A stretch of DNA of 64,000 bases from positions 2,014,501 through 2,078,500 of the forward strand of contig NZ_CP009286.1 of assembly GCF_000758685.1 (NCBI RefSeq), in the 5' to 3' direction. The position numbers and the translations under genes were made by a program. The notes beneath the pieces are model-generated. The model was not told the origin of the DNA. It did not search any database and saw nothing but the letters and a program-made list of their open reading frames with translations. The DNA comes from Paenibacillus stellifer (lineage in GTDB: Bacteria > Bacillota > Bacilli > Paenibacillales > Paenibacillaceae). Positions 56,296 through 63,663 of the stretch are shown here, in pieces. Position 1 is the first letter of the stretch. Each line of letters opens with the position of its first letter.

Positions 56296-57460
56296 CACAG
56301 GTTTTAAAAGGCCACGATTTGATGATCTTCTGGCCGCCATGGAGGATAAGGCCAAGGAATCATTTGGCGACACGGTTAATACCTCTGCGCGGTCGCCGCT
56401 CGGTATTCTGCTTCGGATCTTCGCGTGGTTTTTGTCGCTCGTCTGGAGCAATTCAGAGGACGTGTACAATAGCGGGTATATCGGAACGGCCACAGGCAAC
56501 AATCTGGACCGGCTTGGCCCACAGGTCGGCATCAGTCGGGCGCTGGCACAATGGGCTACTGGCAACGTCACACTGACCGGAACGGCGGGATACACAGTCC
56601 CAGCAGGATTCCGGGTGGCAACTGGCTCCGGTTTGACTTACCAGACGATGGCTGATGTTGTGCTGACAGGCGGCTCCGGGTCGGTAGCCGTTGAGGCGTT
56701 GGAGTCGGGCACCGGCAGCAATGTTGCAGCCTGGACTATAACGATCATCGTTAACCCTAACCCGGACGTTACAGCCGTAACCAACGCCGCGCCGGTGACG
56801 GGCGGCCGGGAAAAGGAGACGGACGCCGAGTTTCGCAGCCGGTTTGAGCTTTCTACCGCCGGCGGCGGGGCGGCGTCCGTGGATGCCCTGCGCAGCGCCC
56901 TGTTGCGGCTGACCGGCGTCCGGGCTGCGACGGTGATCGAAAACACTAGCCTGACTACAGACAGCACAGGACGGCCGGGAAAGTCATTTGAGGCATATGT
57001 CCTTGGCGGGGATGACCAGACCATTGCTGACGCGATTTTTGCAACCAAATCGGCAGGCGTTGAGGCCCATGGCGACATCACAGTGATGGTTGATGACCTG
57101 GCGGGCGAGCCTCATACCGTCAAATTTTCGCGGGCGGCAGAGGTGGGCATACGCATCACGGTTGATGTTACCAAAGGTGATGAGTACCCGGCAGACGGCG
57201 ATGCGCAGGTGCAGTCAGCGTTAATCCGATACGTCGGTGGGTCAGACGCTGCCGGAGCCTATTACAACGGCCTCAACATGGGGTCTGACGTGATCTACAC
57301 CAAACTGATTAGCGCTGTATACAGCGTCGCAGGCGTAGAGGACATAACACTGACCGTTGGTAAGGTCGTGGGCGGCCTTGGGTCGGCAAATGTCGATATT
57401 GAGCCTTACGAAGTGGCGCAGGCCGTCGCGGCCAATGTCGAGGTGACTAGCTATGTTTAG
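56285..57460 (+). CDS. Baseplate J-like protein (XkdT-like)
   Basis: 391 residues from TTG 56285 (or 56288), after AAGGAGTG. GNNLDRLGPQVGISRALAQW, then NAAPVTGGREKETDAEFRSR and the C-terminal DVIYTKLISAVYSVAGVEDI match baseplate J. Forms the wedge ring. Confidence 0.9.
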   Translation: MLDSTGFKRPRFDDLLAAMEDKAKESFGDTVNTSARSPLGILLRIFAWFLSLVWSNSEDVYNSGYIGTATGNNLDRLGPQVGISRALAQWATGNVTLTGTAGYTVPAGFRVATGSGLTYQTMADVVLTGGSGSVAVEALESGTGSNVAAWTITIIVNPNPDVTAVTNAAPVTGGREKETDAEFRSRFELSTAGGGAASVDALRSALLRLTGVRAATVIENTSLTTDSTGRPGKSFEAYVLGGDDQTIADAIFATKSAGVEAHGDITVMVDDLAGEPHTVKFSRAAEVGIRITVDVTKGDEYPADGDAQVQSALIRYVGGSDAAGAYYNGLNMGSDVIYTKLISAVYSVAGVEDITLTVGKVVGGLGSANVDIEPYEVAQAVAANVEVTSYV

Positions 57461-58094
57461 CGTTAAGGACATGCTCCGGCGCTTCGCCGACACCTACAAC
57501 AAGGACCCCAACAGTAATCTGGGCAAGCTGATTTCCATCCTGCATGAGCAACTGGCTGCGGTCGGCGAGACGTTGGAGACAGTGCGTGATTGGCGCAGCA
57601 TCGACTCGGCGGCGGGGACGACCCTGGATAAGATCGGGACTAACATCGTTCAGCCGCGCGGCGCAGCGACGGACGAGGTATACCGGGTGCTGTTAAAGAG
57701 TAAGATCGCCCGAAACCTCTCCAAGACGGACGTTAACACGATCATTCAGGTTCTTGCCTTGGCCTTGGATTGTGACTACAGCGATATACGGATACAAGAG
57801 AAATTTGACGATTTAGAGGACCCGGAGCCTGCGGCAATCAATCTTATCCGAGTCCCAACTAAGCGGCTGAATGAGGTGGGCATGTCGCCGTTTCAGTTCG
57901 CCAGGATCGTACAAAAGACGGTTGCTGCCGGCGTCCGAGTGGCGCTGATCGAGCTGGCCGGAACATTTACCTTGTCCTCTCAGTACGACGTACTTGAGAC
58001 AAGCCCGCTGGGTTTGGCGGATGTTGACATGACAACGGGCGGCACACTCGGAGAGGTGTATATTCCGGGTGATGATTACCCATTGCCCATCTAA
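57453..58094 (+). CDS. Baseplate wedge/tail protein (DUF2612/XkdU-like)
   Basis: 213 residues. LISILHEQLAAVGETLETVR, then DSAAGTTLDKIGTNIVQPRG and DEVYRVLLKSKIARNLSKTD match tail protein I/XkdU-type wedge proteins that hold the fibre. Overlaps the J gene by 8 nt. Confidence 0.82.
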   Translation: MFSVKDMLRRFADTYNKDPNSNLGKLISILHEQLAAVGETLETVRDWRSIDSAAGTTLDKIGTNIVQPRGAATDEVYRVLLKSKIARNLSKTDVNTIIQVLALALDCDYSDIRIQEKFDDLEDPEPAAINLIRVPTKRLNEVGMSPFQFARIVQKTVAAGVRVALIELAGTFTLSSQYDVLETSPLGLADVDMTTGGTLGEVYIPGDDYPLPI

Positions 58095-58106
58095 GGAGTG
58101 ATAAAA

Positions 58107-59645
58107 TTGCCTGATTTTAGCGAAGAACTGCCGGAATGGACGGCTGAAGGGATTGAGCCTCCCGAAAGCAAAAAATCGACAGGCTGGCAGGTTGATGATC
58201 ATCCACCTGCAGGGTGGCTCAATTGGTTATTTAACCGGATATACACGACGATCGTAGAGATCCGCAGCGTATTTTCCGCTCACAAAGCTGATACGACCGC
58301 TCACGTTACTGTTGCCGAGCGGTCTACCTGGAACGCCAAGGAGACAACAGCCGGTGCACAGGCAAAGGCTGATGCGGCCCAAAGTGCCGCGATTTCCGCA
58401 GCTGCTGCAGATGCGACTACTAAAGCTAATGCCGCCGCAGTTGCTTCGATCCCTCTGACCCAAAAAGGTGCGGCCTCCGGCGTAGCGTCTCTGGATGCCT
58501 CCACCAAACTCCCGGCAGGTCAGCTGCCTATCAGCGCCGTACAGGCGACCACAGCGGACGTAACCTACTACGTCCGGACGGAGGGCAACGACAGTAACAA
58601 CGGGCTTGCCAATACAGCGGCAGGAGCGTTTAAGACGATCGCGAAGGCATTGGCGATGATACCGCAGACCATCAGTCACAATGTTACCGTAAATGTTGCA
58701 GCAGGGACTTACGCCGAAGATGTCAATGTATATGGATTCCGCTGCTCCTCGGCTGGGCAATTGACCATCCAAGGAGATACGGTGATATCTACAAGCCGTA
58801 ATGTCTTGTCCATCACCTTCCGCAACTGCCATGGCCGCGTGGAGGTCGCTGGATTTACAGCGACAACGACGACGGGCACCCCTTTCGCATCTTATTATTC
58901 TAGCGGAGGGATCATGACCAATGTCCAGTCTACAGCGGCAAATAGTAATGTTGCCGGAATAGATGTGGCAGTAGGAGATTTACGTGTACTCGGCGCGGTC
59001 ATTAGCAATAAAGCCTACTATGCAACGGTAAACAGCACGGCTCGCCTGTTCATTCGTAATGCGTCCGGGTCAGGAAATAACTACGGGATCTACTCGTATA
59101 TTGGTGGCGATGTCAGTAAAGGGACTGGGATAACGTATACTTCTACTAATGGAGACGCGGTAGGCGAAGGTGGTTTAATTACTCCAGTAGGCGGCGTCCT
59201 CAATCCATGGGGAGATAATACAACAAGCTCCAGACCTTTCGTTTCTGCCAGCCATACTGCGCAGCAAACAATAAGTTCGGCCAACTCTTGGCTAAGAGTT
59301 ATTTGTGGCGCTGAATCGAATGACAATTTAGGCAATTATGACCCATCAACAGGACTATTCAACTGCCCAACAGCTGGGATGTATCTAGTTATTGCGGCTG
59401 TCGAAGTGACAAACGCAGTTGCGGGGGATGAACTTAAGCTTGCGATAGGTTCAGATGCTGCTGTTTTACTTAATGCAGACCATCAAAGACCGGGGTCATC
59501 GGGATACCAGCAGTTAACCGGTTCTGCAATAATTGTAGTTGCTGCAAATGCTAAATTAGCCATGTGGGTAACATCGAGTCGGAGCGGAACAACAACAAAT
59601 CCAGACGGATATTACACGTATATGCAAGTTATAAAAATAGCATAA
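58107..59645 (+). CDS. Tail fibre with beta-helix and C1q-like tip
   Basis: 512 residues from TTG 58107 behind AAGGAG (GTG 58098 is less well placed). The conserved N-terminal anchor has TGWQVDDHPPAGWLNWLFNR. Then come an Ala-rich coiled coil (about 70-115), a right-handed beta-helix region (VRTEGNDSNNGLANTAAGAF, about 155-330) and a C-terminal jelly roll (FNCPTAGMYLVIAAVEVTNA) like C1q/TNF tips. Likely binds host glycans and fixes host range. Confidence 0.8.
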   Translation: MPDFSEELPEWTAEGIEPPESKKSTGWQVDDHPPAGWLNWLFNRIYTTIVEIRSVFSAHKADTTAHVTVAERSTWNAKETTAGAQAKADAAQSAAISAAAADATTKANAAAVASIPLTQKGAASGVASLDASTKLPAGQLPISAVQATTADVTYYVRTEGNDSNNGLANTAAGAFKTIAKALAMIPQTISHNVTVNVAAGTYAEDVNVYGFRCSSAGQLTIQGDTVISTSRNVLSITFRNCHGRVEVAGFTATTTTGTPFASYYSSGGIMTNVQSTAANSNVAGIDVAVGDLRVLGAVISNKAYYATVNSTARLFIRNASGSGNNYGIYSYIGGDVSKGTGITYTSTNGDAVGEGGLITPVGGVLNPWGDNTTSSRPFVSASHTAQQTISSANSWLRVICGAESNDNLGNYDPSTGLFNCPTAGMYLVIAAVEVTNAVAGDELKLAIGSDAAVLLNADHQRPGSSGYQQLTGSAIIVVAANAKLAMWVTSSRSGTTTNPDGYYTYMQVIKIA

Positions 59646-59659
59646 AAGGAGGAAAGAAC

Positions 59660-59995
59660 GTGGACCTGTATTTTGCGATAAAACATCTCTATCCATCTTC
59701 CCGGGTGGATAAAGATTTTGTGCTACTTGATAAGTCGGATGGAAACGGCCCATATATCGCCGTCTGGAACCTGGAAGACCCGCAGCCGACCGAAGCCGAG
59801 CTTGCGGCAGCCTGGGAATCGTACCTGGAGGCTGAAGCCAGCAAGCCGCCGGACCCACCGAGTGAGACGGAGCAGCTGCGGATGGATAATGCCGCTCTGC
59901 TGCTGGAGCTGGTACAGGTGCAGGCCCGGCAGGATCAGGCAGATGCAGACAACGCCGCTCTGCTGCTGATGCTTGCGGAAGGAGGTGTGGTCTGA
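59660..59995 (+). CDS. XkdW-like tail protein
   Basis: 111 residues from GTG 59660 after AAAGGAGGAAAG. YIAVWNLEDPQPTEAELAAA with the acidic N-terminal beta-hairpin fits XkdW-type proteins; a coiled coil of ALLLEL repeats follows. May aid fibre assembly. Confidence 0.7.
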   Translation: MDLYFAIKHLYPSSRVDKDFVLLDKSDGNGPYIAVWNLEDPQPTEAELAAAWESYLEAEASKPPDPPSETEQLRMDNAALLLELVQVQARQDQADADNAALLLMLAEGGVV

Positions 59996-60123
59996 TGGAC
60001 TGGTATGCGACGATCAAACGCTATTATGACGCCGGGTATTATTCGCCGGCACAGGTTCAGGTGTTTGTCACAGCACGAAAAATAACGGCCGAACAGGCTG
60101 TAGAAATCACCAGCGCCGCATAG
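59995..60123 (+). CDS. xkdX: XkdX family protein
   Basis: 42 residues; ATG 59995 overlaps the previous stop. WYATIKRYYDAGYYSPAQVQ, then VFVTARKITAEQAVEI is the XkdX signature found after tail fibres in Firmicute phages. Function unknown. Confidence 0.85.
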   Translation: MDWYATIKRYYDAGYYSPAQVQVFVTARKITAEQAVEITSAA

Positions 60124-60134
60124 GCGCATTTTTT
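60113..60134 (+). terminator. Intrinsic terminator between tail and lysis genes
   Basis: GCGCC-GCATA-GGCGC hairpin followed by ATTTTTT, overlapping the xkdX stop. It separates structural from lysis genes. Confidence 0.7.
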
Positions 60135-60180
60135 ATGCCCTCGGATCCCCGGGGGCTGTTTATTTGAGGGAGGGTCCCTA

Positions 60181-60639
60181 GTGACTAAATCACAGATCGC
60201 AGCATCATCGGTTGGTGCAATAGTTGTACCGATATTCAATTTCTTGTACGGAGAGGAAGAAGCCGTTATTACCGTCATGGCAGCACTTTTATTCTTTGTA
60301 GTAATGGACTGGCTTGCTGGAATTCGGGCAGCGAAGAAGGATAATACGTACGCCAGCAAGTACGGCCTTGACGGAGTGTTTCGGACATTCTTTATCCTCT
60401 TGTTACCGGCAGGTGGGCATTTATTGGATGGAGCCTTTGGACTGCCAGGCGTGATTTTTGGCGTTCTGGTTTTCGGGACGCTTTACCATGTGCTTCAAAG
60501 CGTGGTGGCTAATGCAATTCGCGCAGGTTGGGGGGACTGGCTCCCGCTGTCTGCCTTGGACTGGCTGCTGAAATGGGCGGGGAGTGAATTGGATAAAAAG
60601 ATCAAGCGAGCGGCTTCGCGGCAGGGGGATGGCGAGTGA
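60181..60639 (+). CDS. Phage holin (holin 4 family-like)
   Basis: 152 residues from GTG 60181 after GGGAGGG. Hydrophobic helices occur near 8-25, 30-50 (VITVMAALLFFVVMDWLAGI) and 65-110. The DGVFRTFFILLLPAGGHLLD segment is typical of Bacillus phi105-type holins. It releases or opens the way for the endolysin; overlaps it by 1 nt. Confidence 0.82.
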   Translation: MTKSQIAASSVGAIVVPIFNFLYGEEEAVITVMAALLFFVVMDWLAGIRAAKKDNTYASKYGLDGVFRTFFILLLPAGGHLLDGAFGLPGVIFGVLVFGTLYHVLQSVVANAIRAGWGDWLPLSALDWLLKWAGSELDKKIKRAASRQGDGE

Positions 60640-61418
60640 TGCTGACACTGGAGCAAGTAAAGGCTAAGTCTGCAGCTCATCTGTCAGGGTTGCAGCCGGT
60701 TATTAAAGACGCGGCCACGGCGCTAATCGAATTTGCTTATGCCCACGGTGTGCCGATCATGATCACACAGGGGTTGCGAACAATCGCGGAGCAAGACAGC
60801 TTGTATGCGCAGGGCCGAACAAAGCCCGGGCAGATCGTGACCAACGCTAAAGGCGGATACAGCTATCATAATTTCGGTGTGGCCATTGACTTCGCATTGC
60901 TCTTGCCCGACGGTTCGGTGTCATGGGATACGAAGCGCGACGGAGACGGTGACGGCGTAGCAGACTGGTCGGAGGTTGTAGCGGATGCCAAGCGGCTCGG
61001 CTGGGAGTGGGGCGGGGATTGGACGAGTTTTAAGGACCTGCCTCATTTTCAAATGGATTTCGGTCTGAGTACCGCTGACTACCGCGCCGGCAAGCGTCCG
61101 ACGCAGGCGCAGCTCAGTACTGTTGTCGCTCGGGTTGCGAAACTACAAGGAGAGGAAGAGGAAGCTATGACAGCAGATGAGAAGAAGGAATTTGAGGAAC
61201 TGAAGGTAGCTGTGAAAGAGCGTGACGGCCGTATTGCGGCCCTGGAGGCTCGTTTGAACATCGACGGCAAGCAGACCTATGCCGGCGGATATGATGATGC
61301 AATCAAGGCAGCCAAGGCGGCCGGAGCGATCAAGACAAGCGCCGACAAGTCCAAGCTGGAACTGAACATGATTCAGATGCTTTACAACCTGGGATTGTTT
61401 AATAAGGAGGCCAAGTAA
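60639..61418 (+). CDS. Endolysin, M15 (CwlK/VanY-type) peptidase
   Basis: 259 residues. The catalytic domain (about 1-150) has the zinc motifs QGLRTIAEQDSLYAQGR, YSYHNFGVAIDFAL (His and Asp) and DLPHFQMDFG (His), as in L-alanyl-D-glutamate peptidases. A helical linker leads to a C-terminal 50-residue segment (ADKSKLELNMIQMLYNLGLF) that may bind the wall. No signal peptide, so holin-dependent. Confidence 0.9.
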   Translation: MLTLEQVKAKSAAHLSGLQPVIKDAATALIEFAYAHGVPIMITQGLRTIAEQDSLYAQGRTKPGQIVTNAKGGYSYHNFGVAIDFALLLPDGSVSWDTKRDGDGDGVADWSEVVADAKRLGWEWGGDWTSFKDLPHFQMDFGLSTADYRAGKRPTQAQLSTVVARVAKLQGEEEEAMTADEKKEFEELKVAVKERDGRIAALEARLNIDGKQTYAGGYDDAIKAAKAAGAIKTSADKSKLELNMIQMLYNLGLFNKEAK

Positions 61419-61420
61419 TC

Positions 61421-61639
61421 ATGAATAAGGTGAACTGGAAGTCGAAGCTGGGTAGCCGGAAGTTCTGGGCGCTGATCGCAGGGGTAGCGACATCCATCCT
61501 TGCAGCTGGTGGAGCAGGAGATGATACGACACTCAAGGTTACGGGTATTATCGGGGCTGTTGGGTCCTGTGTAGTGTACATGCTCGCAGAGGCATATACG
61601 GATGGTAAGGCGTCTGGATCGGACGATACTGCCGAGTAA
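61421..61639 (+). CDS. Small holin-like membrane protein
   Basis: 72 residues. Basic start (NKVNWKSKLGSRKFW), helix ALIAGVATSILAAGG, then a second hydrophobic segment TGIIGAVGSCVVYMLAE and a polar end. Two-helix topology resembles small holins; it may assist or restrain the upstream holin. AAGGAGG precedes the ATG. Confidence 0.7.
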   Translation: MNKVNWKSKLGSRKFWALIAGVATSILAAGGAGDDTTLKVTGIIGAVGSCVVYMLAEAYTDGKASGSDDTAE

Positions 61640-61657
61640 ATTCCCAAACGCTTGGGA
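61640..61657. repeat. 18-nt hairpin repeat, right copy (end of late operon)
   Basis: Identical to 40404-40421; here the palindrome extends to TTCCCAA-ACGC-TTGGGAA. It starts directly after the last stop of the late operon. Confidence 0.7.
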
Positions 61658-61662
61658 ATATA

Positions 61663-61688
61663 AAAACCCCGCCACACCGGCGGGGTTG
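61663..61688. terminator. Bidirectional terminator, late operon / lipoprotein gene
   Basis: AACCCCGCC-ACACC-GGCGGGGTT stem-loop. On the minus strand it is followed by TTTTTATATT, making a strong terminator for the lipoprotein gene; on the plus strand the T-run is weak. Confidence 0.75.
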
Positions 61689-61691
61689 GAT

Positions 61692-62114
61692 TTACAGTTC
61701 GTCCATTACTTTTTTATATTTATCAAACTGCTCTTGCTCCATATCCCCACTCATTTGCAATAATACATTTCCCTTTACATAAGTGTGTGAAAAAAGCATA
61801 GCAGATGATTTTCCAAGTTCATCATAGTAAGATTTCAACTCTTCGAGGTCAGAAGTTTTTTTGAAAACAAAAACTCTCCCGCCTGCATCTTCTCCAAGAG
61901 AAGGAACCAAAATCCTTTTCCCTTCCTCAAACTTCATTGGAGCCATCCCCATAGTCTTGTTGGTGATGTCAGTGGCATTTTCCGCTTCTAAGCCAGCTGC
62001 TTTGAATTTCGCAATAACATCGTCAAGAGATACCGAACTAGCGGAATTGTTACTTGAACATCCGCTAAAAATGAATACGGCCACAATAAGAAAAACTCCG
62101 AATCTTTTAAACAA
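61692..62114 (-). CDS. Prophage-encoded lipoprotein (moron)
   Basis: 140 residues from TTG 62114, 7 nt after AGGGGGA. Signal FGVFLIVAVFIFSGC ends in a lipobox, Cys about 19, then Asn/Ser linker and an alpha/beta domain (LDDVIAKFKAAGLEAENATD). It is transcribed against the late genes, so it may be expressed in the lysogen. Superinfection exclusion is a common role for such genes; this is inference. Confidence 0.65.
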   Translation of the reverse strand: MFKRFGVFLIVAVFIFSGCSSNNSASSVSLDDVIAKFKAAGLEAENATDITNKTMGMAPMKFEEGKRILVPSLGEDAGGRVFVFKKTSDLEELKSYYDELGKSSAMLFSHTYVKGNVLLQMSGDMEQEQFDKYKKVMDEL

Positions 62115-62204
62115 ATGAAATCCCCCTAAAATGATATTCTATGAGTCCATTTTAGCAGGAATGGGTATTTTTTACTATAATATATCAAAGAACAATCTAT
62201 ATAA

Positions 62205-62296
62205 AGGCCAGCCCGGCCGGGCCAAATCGTAGCGGGTTCCCGCGACTCAGCCCCCAAAATTGGGGAGTGAGTTTCGGCCGGTTCCCATCCGGCCAT
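62205..62296. other. Cluster of GC-rich palindromes between lipoprotein and hicB
   Basis: GCCCGGCCGGGC (62211-62222) is a perfect 12-bp palindrome. AGCGGGTTCCCGCG, CCCCAAAATTGGGG and GGCCGGTTCCCATCCGGCC follow within 80 bp. On the minus strand the last hairpin ends in TTTATAT and may terminate hicAB. The cluster may instead be a small structured RNA. Confidence 0.45.
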
Positions 62297-62307
62297 CATC
62301 AGGCGGG

Positions 62308-62730
62308 TTAGACGCGTTCTCTGTCAATTCCGAGGTTACGCTTCAATCCTTCTTGTAGGACCTGGCTGAAATTGAGGTGCTGGCGTTCCGCTTCGTCATT
62401 GAGCCACTTTGGAACCGTCAGTGTCTTCTTCACGGCTTTGGACTCCATAGCGTCACGAACGGTAGGCATATACACCCGGACCTCAAAGGCAGCTTCTCCG
62501 GCGTCTGCTTGAGCCAAGGCAATGTCTAGTGGCGACGGATCGGGAATTGCATCCCCATCTTGCTCCATCACGTATAGGAATCCCTCCAGCGCTTCACGCG
62601 CGGCAGCGTGCGCCTCCTCGGCCGTATCAGCAGCCGTCAGGCAGCCGGGCAGATCCGGAAAGCGCACAGAGATTCCTTCCTCTGCTGTATCAAGCAACGC
62701 CCAGAACCGATATACGTCTTTTTTACTCAT
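62308..62730 (-). CDS. hicB: HicB antitoxin
   Basis: 140 residues. HicB fold: VRFPDLPGCLTAADTAEEAH, AAAREALEGFLYVMEQDGDA, then a C-terminal ribbon-helix-helix-like segment (KKTLTVPKWLNDEAERQHLN, FSQVLQEGLKRNL). It neutralises HicA and should repress the pair. AAGGAGG precedes the ATG. Confidence 0.92.
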   Translation of the reverse strand: MSKKDVYRFWALLDTAEEGISVRFPDLPGCLTAADTAEEAHAAAREALEGFLYVMEQDGDAIPDPSPLDIALAQADAGEAAFEVRVYMPTVRDAMESKAVKKTLTVPKWLNDEAERQHLNFSQVLQEGLKRNLGIDRERV

Positions 62731-62768
62731 CTATGGTTTAACCTCCTTGAGGGGAGGGGCTTGCGCCC

Positions 62769-62957
62769 CTACAGCCCTGCTGATTTAAGGATACTAGCTT
62801 GTGTCTTGGGAGGAAAGCTACTTCTAGGATGCGGCACCGTGACTTTCCCGGGCTTTTTCGGATGTTTGAAGTAATGGTGGCTGCCATGTACTCCGATTAA
62901 GAACCATCCGTCCTCTTCAAGAAGTTTTATGATTTCTCTTGAACTGTAAGCCTTCAT
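62769..62957 (-). CDS. hicA: HicA mRNA-interferase toxin
   Basis: 62 residues. SREIIKLLEEDGWFLIGVHG then SHHYFKHPKKPGKVTVPHPR gives the double-stranded RNA-binding fold with the active His (GSHHYFKH). ATG 62957 is chosen for AGGAGGG upstream. Order hicA-hicB is the usual one. Confidence 0.92.
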   Translation of the reverse strand: MKAYSSREIIKLLEEDGWFLIGVHGSHHYFKHPKKPGKVTVPHPRSSFPPKTQASILKSAGL

Positions 62958-62978
62958 CTCAACCCTCCTTATACTTCT

Positions 62979-63023
62979 ATTATACACGTATTATATGTAC
63001 GTGTCAACGTATAAATAATACGT
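62979..63023 (-). promoter_or_regulatory. hicAB promoter with inverted-repeat operators
   Basis: Minus strand TTGACA (63007-63002), 17 nt, TATAAT (62984-62979): a perfect sigma-A promoter. ACACGTA-TTATATG-TACGTGT (62984-63004) and ACGTAT-AAATA-ATACGT (63007-63023) are inverted repeats over the promoter, probable HicB operators. Confidence 0.75.
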
Positions 63024-63135
63024 ACTATTATCTACAGGAAACTTTTCCTTACGAGTACCCAACACCTCGGCGGAACTCCATCTTCATTTCAATCACTAAG
63101 ACCGGACGTTCATATGGTTCCTCGAAGCGATCCCA

Positions 63136-63321
63136 CTATTTGATGTCTGCATGGCGGTATATGGCGATGGCATAGGGGATTTTGATGGTGTACCACTCCG
63201 CCACCTCATTAGCCCGTCGTGGTGTGATCTGCGGACGTTCGTATGATCGCCAGCGATATGGTTGTTCTGGATCAAAGAATTGATCTACGAATCGCTGAAG
63301 CGTCATGGGTTCGATTTTCAT
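63136..63321 (-). CDS. Small phage protein next to attR
   Basis: 61 residues from ATG 63321 after GAGGG. MKIEPMTLQRFVDQFFDPEQ, then RRANEVAEWYTIKIPYAIAI. Helical, compact, unknown. Starts on the phage side of attR; might be an excision or control factor, without direct evidence. Confidence 0.45.
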   Translation of the reverse strand: MKIEPMTLQRFVDQFFDPEQPYRWRSYERPQITPRRANEVAEWYTIKIPYAIAIYRHADIK

Positions 63322-63337
63322 AATATCCCTCATTTCG

Positions 63338-63357
63338 TTGTCCGTTTCTTGTCCGTT
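63338..63357 (+). promoter_or_regulatory. Candidate integrase arm-type sites near attR
   Basis: TTGTCCGTTTCTTGTCCGTT, identical to 27089-27108 and in the same orientation. 94 bp from the attR core. Confidence 0.65.
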
Positions 63358-63451
63358 TTCTTCTGAAATCAAATGATATTCATTGAAATGCTAACATCCT
63401 TTTAATAGAAGAAAGACGGATAATACAACGATATGAAAGCATCCTCCAATA

Positions 63452-63468
63452 AAATTCGAGATGGAAGG
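63452..63468 (+). repeat. attR core and displaced sufB end
   Basis: AAATTCGAGATGGAAGG matches attL. The codons AAA TTC GAG ATG GAA GGG TCC ATA GGC TAA (63452-63481) read Lys-Phe-Glu-Met-Glu-Gly-Ser-Ile-Gly-stop: the original chromosomal ending of sufB, now separated from the gene by about 36.4 kb. Confidence 0.88.
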
Positions 63469-63508
63469 GTCCATAGGCTAAGGTTGAAAGTCCTTGTTGC
63501 ACAAGGCT

Positions 63509-63630
63509 TTAAACCAATGCATCGTTTTCAATTTTCTCCCTGATGTACAAATACGTGTCCGTGGTGATCTTGATGCTTCCATGCTCAAGACGCCCGAACA
63601 CGTTTTTTGTTTGCCCACCACTTTTTTGGT
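63509..63630 (-). pseudogene. Relic of a second integrase C-terminus
   Basis: Minus frame reads VFGRLEHGSIKITTDTYLYI, then REKIENDALV and stop at 63509, closely matching VSERLGHKSVKITADTYLHV, TQKIEDDAL of the prophage integrase. It retains the Tyr region but nothing upstream, and Gly of LGH is changed to Glu. It lies about 28 bp from the displaced sufB stop, the same place and direction as the intact integrase beside attL. Confidence 0.8.
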
Positions 63631-63663
63631 TGACCCATAAAAACTTCCAGTTACCGGCACAAG

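Noticed and set aside
27010..63468. A defective or remnant prophage
   Set aside because: Integrase, control, replication, packaging, head, tail, baseplate and lysis modules are all present with intact frames and matched att sites; only one small regulator is broken.
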